DNA from: Comamonas endophytica
Lineage (GTDB): Bacteria > Pseudomonadota > Gammaproteobacteria > Burkholderiales > Burkholderiaceae_C
Length of the DNA: 64,000 nucleotides
Direction of reading: 5' to 3'
NCBI RefSeq assembly: GCF_023634805.2
Contig: NZ_CP106882.1
Span: forward strand, 372,001-436,000
Shown: positions 60,417-64,000 of the stretch, one piece after another
Numbering within the stretch: the first letter of the stretch is position 1
Layout of the letters: each line of letters opens with the position of its first letter
Notes under the pieces: generated by a model
Told to the model about the DNA's origin: nothing
What the model saw: only the letters and a program-made list of their open reading frames with translations
Databases searched by the model: none
Position numbers and translations under genes: made by a program

Positions 60417-62120
60417 ATGCGACAACCCCAGCGCCCTCCACGCCCCTTCATCCTGCTGCTGTCCCTCTCGGCCTCGGCCGTGCTGGTCGCATGCGGCGGC
60501 AACGGCGGTGAAGACCCGCCCATGGCGCAGCCCCTGGGCTGCGCGGATCTGAACGGAATGGCGATCGCCGCCACCAGCATCGGGCTGCCGACCACGGGTG
60601 CGGTGGTCACCGCCGCCACCCAGGTCGCGGCGGCGGGCGCAACTCCCGATTTCTGCCGGGTCAGCGCCGCGATTTCACCAGTCGACCCCGCGGCGCCGAA
60701 GATCATGATGCAGATGGCACTGCCCACCACATGGAACGGCAAGGCGATGATGTTCGGGGGTGGCGGCTACAACGGCATCCAGCCTTCGGTGACGGGCAAC
60801 GTGCCGGCCGGGCCGACCGCCCAGGCGACTCCGCTGGGCCGCGGCTACGCGACCTTCGCCAGCGATTCCGGGCACCAGGCAGGGGCGCTCGGCAGCCAGG
60901 ATGGCTCGTTTGGCGTCAACGACGAGGCGCTGAGGAATTTTGCCGGCGACGCGCTGAAGAAGACGCGCGACGTCGCCATGGCGGTCATCAACGCGCGCTA
61001 TGCCGCGGGCAACCCGACCAAAGCCTATTTTGCCGGCGGCTCGACGGGCGGCCGCGAAGCGCTGGCGGTGGCGCAGCGCTGGCCGCAGGACTGGGACGGG
61101 GTGATCGCGCTGTATCCCGCGGGCGCGGCCGCCAGCCTCGACCTGCAGTTCGGCCGCATCACGCGCGCGCTCGCGCAGCCCGGTGCCTATCCCAACGCTG
61201 CCAAACGCAAGCAGCTGTATGACGCCTCGCTCCAGGCATGCGACGGGCTCGACGGCGTGGTCGATGGCCTGGTCAGCGACATCCGGTCCTGCAACCGGAG
61301 CTTCGATCCGATGACCGCCACCGTCAACGGCGCCGCGCTGCGCTGCGCCGGCGGCCTCGACACGGGCGACAGCTGCCTGTCGGACGCCCAGATCGCGGCG
61401 TTCAATGTCATCAACACCCCGATCACCTTCGGCTATGCGCTCGCCAGCGGCGAGACCCAGTACCCGGGCTTCAATACCTGGGGCACCGACTTCGGCATGC
61501 CCCACCCGAGCCCCCTGCAGGCCACCGTCTCCTTCCTTGCCCTGAGCAGCGCCCAGCCCGCCAGCCCGATGCCCAACGGCGCCCCCTATGGCAGCATCTT
61601 CTGGGACCAGTGGGTGCGCTTTTTCGTGACGCGCGACCCCAACTTCAACGCGCTGACGCTGGATCCGCAGAACCCCGGCCGCTGGCAGGAGCGCATCAGC
61701 GCGCTGAGCGCACTGCAGGACGTCAACAAGACCGACCTGACGGCGTTCCAGTCGAAGGGCGGCAAGGTGCTGATCGCCCACGGCACCGGCGACGCGCTGG
61801 TGAGCACGCGCGCCACCGCCCAATATGTCGAGCGCGTACGCGCCACCATGGGCCAGGCGCGCGCCGACTCGTTCCTGCGCTACTACGAGATTCCGGGCTA
61901 CGGACATGCCGTGAGCACGGTCTTCAATGCCGCCTGGGATTCCCTGTCGACTCTCGAGAACTGGGTCGAGAAAGGCACCCTGCCTCCGAGCCAGACCGTG
62001 GCCGACACCGCCGGGGTGCCGGGCCGCACCCGGCCGCTGTGCGACTATCCCGCCTATCCGCGCTACAACGGCAGCGGCGATATCAACGTGGCAGCCAGCT
62101 TCAGTTGCTCCACGCAATAG
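60417..62120 (+). CDS. Tannase/feruloyl esterase family lipoprotein
   Basis: A 567-residue secreted or membrane-anchored esterase. The N-terminus has a lipoprotein signal with lipobox LVAC followed by GGNGG. The nucleophile elbow GGSTGGREAL carries the catalytic Ser; conserved parts include FASDSGHQAG, a Cys-rich lid with the CxDxxDGxxDG-type calcium-binding segment (CDGLDGVVDGLVSDIRSC), and the C-terminal Asp and His in HGTGDALVS and GYGHAVST. It would release phenolic acids such as ferulate or gallate from esters. AAGGAGACAA precedes the start. Confidence 0.88.
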   Translation: MRQPQRPPRPFILLLSLSASAVLVACGGNGGEDPPMAQPLGCADLNGMAIAATSIGLPTTGAVVTAATQVAAAGATPDFCRVSAAISPVDPAAPKIMMQMALPTTWNGKAMMFGGGGYNGIQPSVTGNVPAGPTAQATPLGRGYATFASDSGHQAGALGSQDGSFGVNDEALRNFAGDALKKTRDVAMAVINARYAAGNPTKAYFAGGSTGGREALAVAQRWPQDWDGVIALYPAGAAASLDLQFGRITRALAQPGAYPNAAKRKQLYDASLQACDGLDGVVDGLVSDIRSCNRSFDPMTATVNGAALRCAGGLDTGDSCLSDAQIAAFNVINTPITFGYALASGETQYPGFNTWGTDFGMPHPSPLQATVSFLALSSAQPASPMPNGAPYGSIFWDQWVRFFVTRDPNFNALTLDPQNPGRWQERISALSALQDVNKTDLTAFQSKGGKVLIAHGTGDALVSTRATAQYVERVRATMGQARADSFLRYYEIPGYGHAVSTVFNAAWDSLSTLENWVEKGTLPPSQTVADTAGVPGRTRPLCDYPAYPRYNGSGDINVAASFSCSTQ

Positions 62121-62147
62121 CGGCCACGTCAGCAAGCGGCACGCCCA

Positions 62148-62170
62148 CAGGCGCTCGACCCAAGCGCCTG
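62148..62170. terminator. Hairpin between the convergent tannase and DUF3325 genes
   Basis: A perfect seven-base inverted repeat (CAGGCGC at 62148-62154, GCGCCTG at 62164-62170) with a nine-base loop in the 69-base gap. No T-run. Confidence 0.45.
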
Positions 62171-62189
62171 CTGCGCACCTGCCTGCCAG

Positions 62190-62480
62190 TCAGCGGGCGC
62201 CGGATCTGCCCTCGCGCGCCCCCAGGATGAGCCCCAGGTAAACGAGCCCGGCAGCCAGGCTGGTATGCCCGGTGTACGCCACCAGCCCGAAGCTCCACCC
62301 CCAGCCGCGCACTGCGCCCGCCAGGCACAGCAGCAGCAGCAGCCAGCCCGTGGCCCGGAGCCACCGCGTGCTGCGGGCGGACAGCAGGCGGCCGAACCAG
62401 AGCGCCTGCTGGCGTTCGGTGGCGGCGGCCAAGGCGCACATTCCCGCGGTGCAGCCCGCGAGCATCAGCAGATGCATCAT
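62190..62480 (-). CDS. DUF3325 family small membrane protein
   Basis: A 96-residue protein with three predicted helices (MMHLLMLAGCTAGMCALAA; WLLLLLCLAGAV; YTGHTSLAAGLVYLGLILG). It matches DUF3325 proteins, which are encoded next to PepSY membrane proteins and siderophore receptors. Its start overlaps the PepSY stop (ATGA), so the two are translationally coupled. Function unknown; probably an accessory of iron reduction. Confidence 0.78.
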   Translation of the reverse strand: MMHLLMLAGCTAGMCALAAATERQQALWFGRLLSARSTRWLRATGWLLLLLCLAGAVRGWGWSFGLVAYTGHTSLAAGLVYLGLILGAREGRSGAR

Positions 62481-64000
62481 GCCGCCTCCCCGGCTTGCAG
62501 TTGCGCCGCACGCGCGCGCGGCCCGGCCGGCACGCGCGCACGGTGGCGCAGGGTGCGCAGCGCCAGCGCCGCATGCAGCGCGGCGAACGCCCACAGCACC
62601 AGGTCCATGCCGGCAAACACCCAGTCGCCTTCGGACAGGCTGCGCCACAGCGGGCGCTCGGTGGTCAGCGCGTTGAGCACCGGCAGCAGCGCCAGCACGG
62701 CCGTGGCCAGCCACAGCTGCTCGATCCAGGCGCGCCGCGCCGGCCGCAGCAGCGCGTGCAGCAGCGCCAGTGCCCAGACGGCAAAGAAGGCGTGCATCTC
62801 CCAATCGCCGCGCTGGGGCAGCTGCGCGGGCAGCAGCCGGTTGGCCCAGAGAAAGCCCGCCATGGCGATCGACAGCCCGGCAATGGCGGCGATGTTCAGC
62901 CGCTCGACCAGACGGAAACCGAAATACGGCCGCTCGGGATCGGCCAGCTTCGCGCGGCGCTTGACGGTCCACATCACCAGGCCGGTGCCGACCATGGCGG
63001 TACCGGCCAGGCTCACGATGAAATACAGCCAGCGCAGCGAAAGGTCGCTGAAACGCCCCAGGTGCAGCGCATACAGCACGCCGCGGGTCTCGGCGGCCGG
63101 GCCGACCCCGTCGTGCGTCTCCAGCAGCCGGCCGGTGCTGCCCTCGAACAGCATGTATTGCGGGCTCATCGACACCCGTCCGGCGCTGCCGCGCGCCACC
63201 GCCACGCGCGCCGCGGCGTCGCCGGGCTGGGTGATGGTCACGCCGCCGATGTTGTGCGTGCCCCAGACGGCCTGCGCCTGGCGCACCATGGCGTCGACCG
63301 GCGCCAGCGCCGCGGGCTGGCCGCTGGGCTTGCCCGGAGGAATGAACACGCTGAGCTCGTTGGTGAGCTGCCTCTTTTCCGCCGCGGTCTGGATGGCCGC
63401 CTGCTCGCCCCAGGGCATGTACAGCGCCATCAGCGTGACCAGCCCGGTGTAGGTGATCATCAAATGGAAGGGCAGCCCGAACACCGACAGCGCGTTGTGC
63501 GCGTCGAGCCAGGAGCGCTGGCCCTTGCCGCCGCGGAAGGTGAAGAAGTCGACGAAGATCTTCTTGTGCGTGATGACGCCGCTGATGATGGCCACCAGCA
63601 TGAACATGGCCGCCAGCCCCGCGAGCCAGCGGCCCCAGATCGCGGGCAGGTAGTGGAACTGGAAGTGGAAGCGGAAGAAGAATTCGCCGCCCTGGGTCGC
63701 GCGCGCGGAGACGGCCTCGCCCGTCGCCGGGTCGAAGTTGCCTTCGCCGAAAGCGCGCGGCGCGGGTTGCCCCGGCGGGTTGCGCCAGAACGAGGAGACG
63801 GTGTTGTTGCGCGCATCAGGCATGCGCATGCCCCACTGCGGGCTGCCCGGCGCGATGCGCGCGAGCGCATCGGCCACGCGCTGCGCCGCGGCGGCGGGGT
63901 CCGGCAGCTCGACCTGGCGCGCCAGTTCGGGCCGCGCCCATTGCGACAATTCGTCCTTGAAATAGCTCACCGTGCCGGTGAGGAACATCGCGTAGAGGAA
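62477..64000 (-). CDS. PepSY-associated TM protein, truncated by the window edge
   Basis: The C-terminal about 508 residues of a PepSY_TM protein; the N-terminus continues beyond 64000. The visible part begins FLYAMFLTGTVSYFKDE, characteristic of the first helix end. The central helix pair (LAAMFMLVAIISGVITH; LPFHLMITYTGLVTLMALY) and a C-terminal helical bundle from about residue 300 follow. Conserved His residues (FHFQFHYLP, DAHNAL, LPFHLM) could bind haem. With DUF3325 it forms the end of a siderophore-linked operon whose receptor may lie outside the window. Confidence 0.85.
   Translation of the reverse strand, partial: FLYAMFLTGTVSYFKDELSQWARPELARQVELPDPAAAAQRVADALARIAPGSPQWGMRMPDARNNTVSSFWRNPPGQPAPRAFGEGNFDPATGEAVSARATQGGEFFFRFHFQFHYLPAIWGRWLAGLAAMFMLVAIISGVITHKKIFVDFFTFRGGKGQRSWLDAHNALSVFGLPFHLMITYTGLVTLMALYMPWGEQAAIQTAAEKRQLTNELSVFIPPGKPSGQPAALAPVDAMVRQAQAVWGTHNIGGVTITQPGDAAARVAVARGSAGRVSMSPQYMLFEGSTGRLLETHDGVGPAAETRGVLYALHLGRFSDLSLRWLYFIVSLAGTAMVGTGLVMWTVKRRAKLADPERPYFGFRLVERLNIAAIAGLSIAMAGFLWANRLLPAQLPQRGDWEMHAFFAVWALALLHALLRPARRAWIEQLWLATAVLALLPVLNALTTERPLWRSLSEGDWVFAGMDLVLWAFAALHAALALRTLRHRARVPAGPRARAAQLQAGEAA

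Overview
This 64 kb window is GC-rich, densely coded chromosomal DNA from a beta-proteobacterium, most likely a member of the Comamonadaceae (Burkholderiales). The signs are six orphan 'Bug'/TctC-type periplasmic substrate-binding proteins, many LysR regulators paired with CoA-dependent catabolic genes, an H-NS-type protein of the Burkholderiales kind, and MmgE/PrpD, AtuA-like and DOPA-dioxygenase-like genes. No rRNA, tRNA, CRISPR array, integrase or intact transposase was recognised.

Layout. (1) 0.5-7 kb: an M20 peptidase with a Bug receptor, then a metal-uptake unit (DUF2946 protein, TonB-dependent receptor, PepSY membrane protein). (2) 7-21.9 kb: acyl-CoA catabolism in several transcription units: a Bug receptor/acyl-CoA dehydrogenase/AMP-forming ligase operon next to a LysR gene, an MmgE/PrpD gene, then acyl-CoA dehydrogenase/Bug receptor/ADP-forming acyl-CoA synthetase/hydrolase, a second LysR gene, H-NS, a DOPA-dioxygenase-like gene and a patatin gene pair. 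(3) 22-31.5 kb: two convergent operons. One is acyl-CoA dehydrogenase, SDR, APH-like kinase and GntR regulator. The other is IclR regulator, thiolase-like protein, DUF35 protein, Bug receptor and ADP-forming acyl-CoA synthetase. (4) 31.6-43 kb: LysR and AtuA-like operon with Bug receptor; LysR and RraA/Bug receptor/aldo-keto reductase/DapA-like lyase/amidase operon; a DJ-1/PfpI gene; and mntP behind a yybP-ykoY manganese riboswitch. (5) 43-45.5 kb: acetolactate synthase divergent from an Lrp-type regulator.

(6) 45.6-57.7 kb is an accessory region. It has an orphan gene of atypical composition and a complete carotenoid cluster (crtZ; crtX-crtY-crtI-crtB; divergent crtE) predicted to make zeaxanthin glucosides. 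To its right lies debris: an mntA nucleotidyltransferase fragment whose homology starts right after the crtE stop, a HipA-like protein that has lost its kinase residues, and a frameshifted RND-efflux remnant. An ankyrin-repeat protein with a 9-nt tandem repeat follows. (7) 57.9-64 kb: 4-hydroxyphenylpyruvate dioxygenase, a TauE/SafE transporter, a tannase-like lipoprotein, and a DUF3325/PepSY pair running off the window edge.

The core logic of the window is catabolic: periplasmic receptors feed acids to CoA ligases, dehydrogenases, lyases and thiolases, each set with its own regulator. The most unusual points are the composite carotenoid island with its mntA junction, a kinase plus acyl-CoA dehydrogenase operon resembling a split ACAD10/11, a cysteine-less thiolase paired with DUF35, and hairpins at or between the stop codons of at least eight convergent gene pairs.
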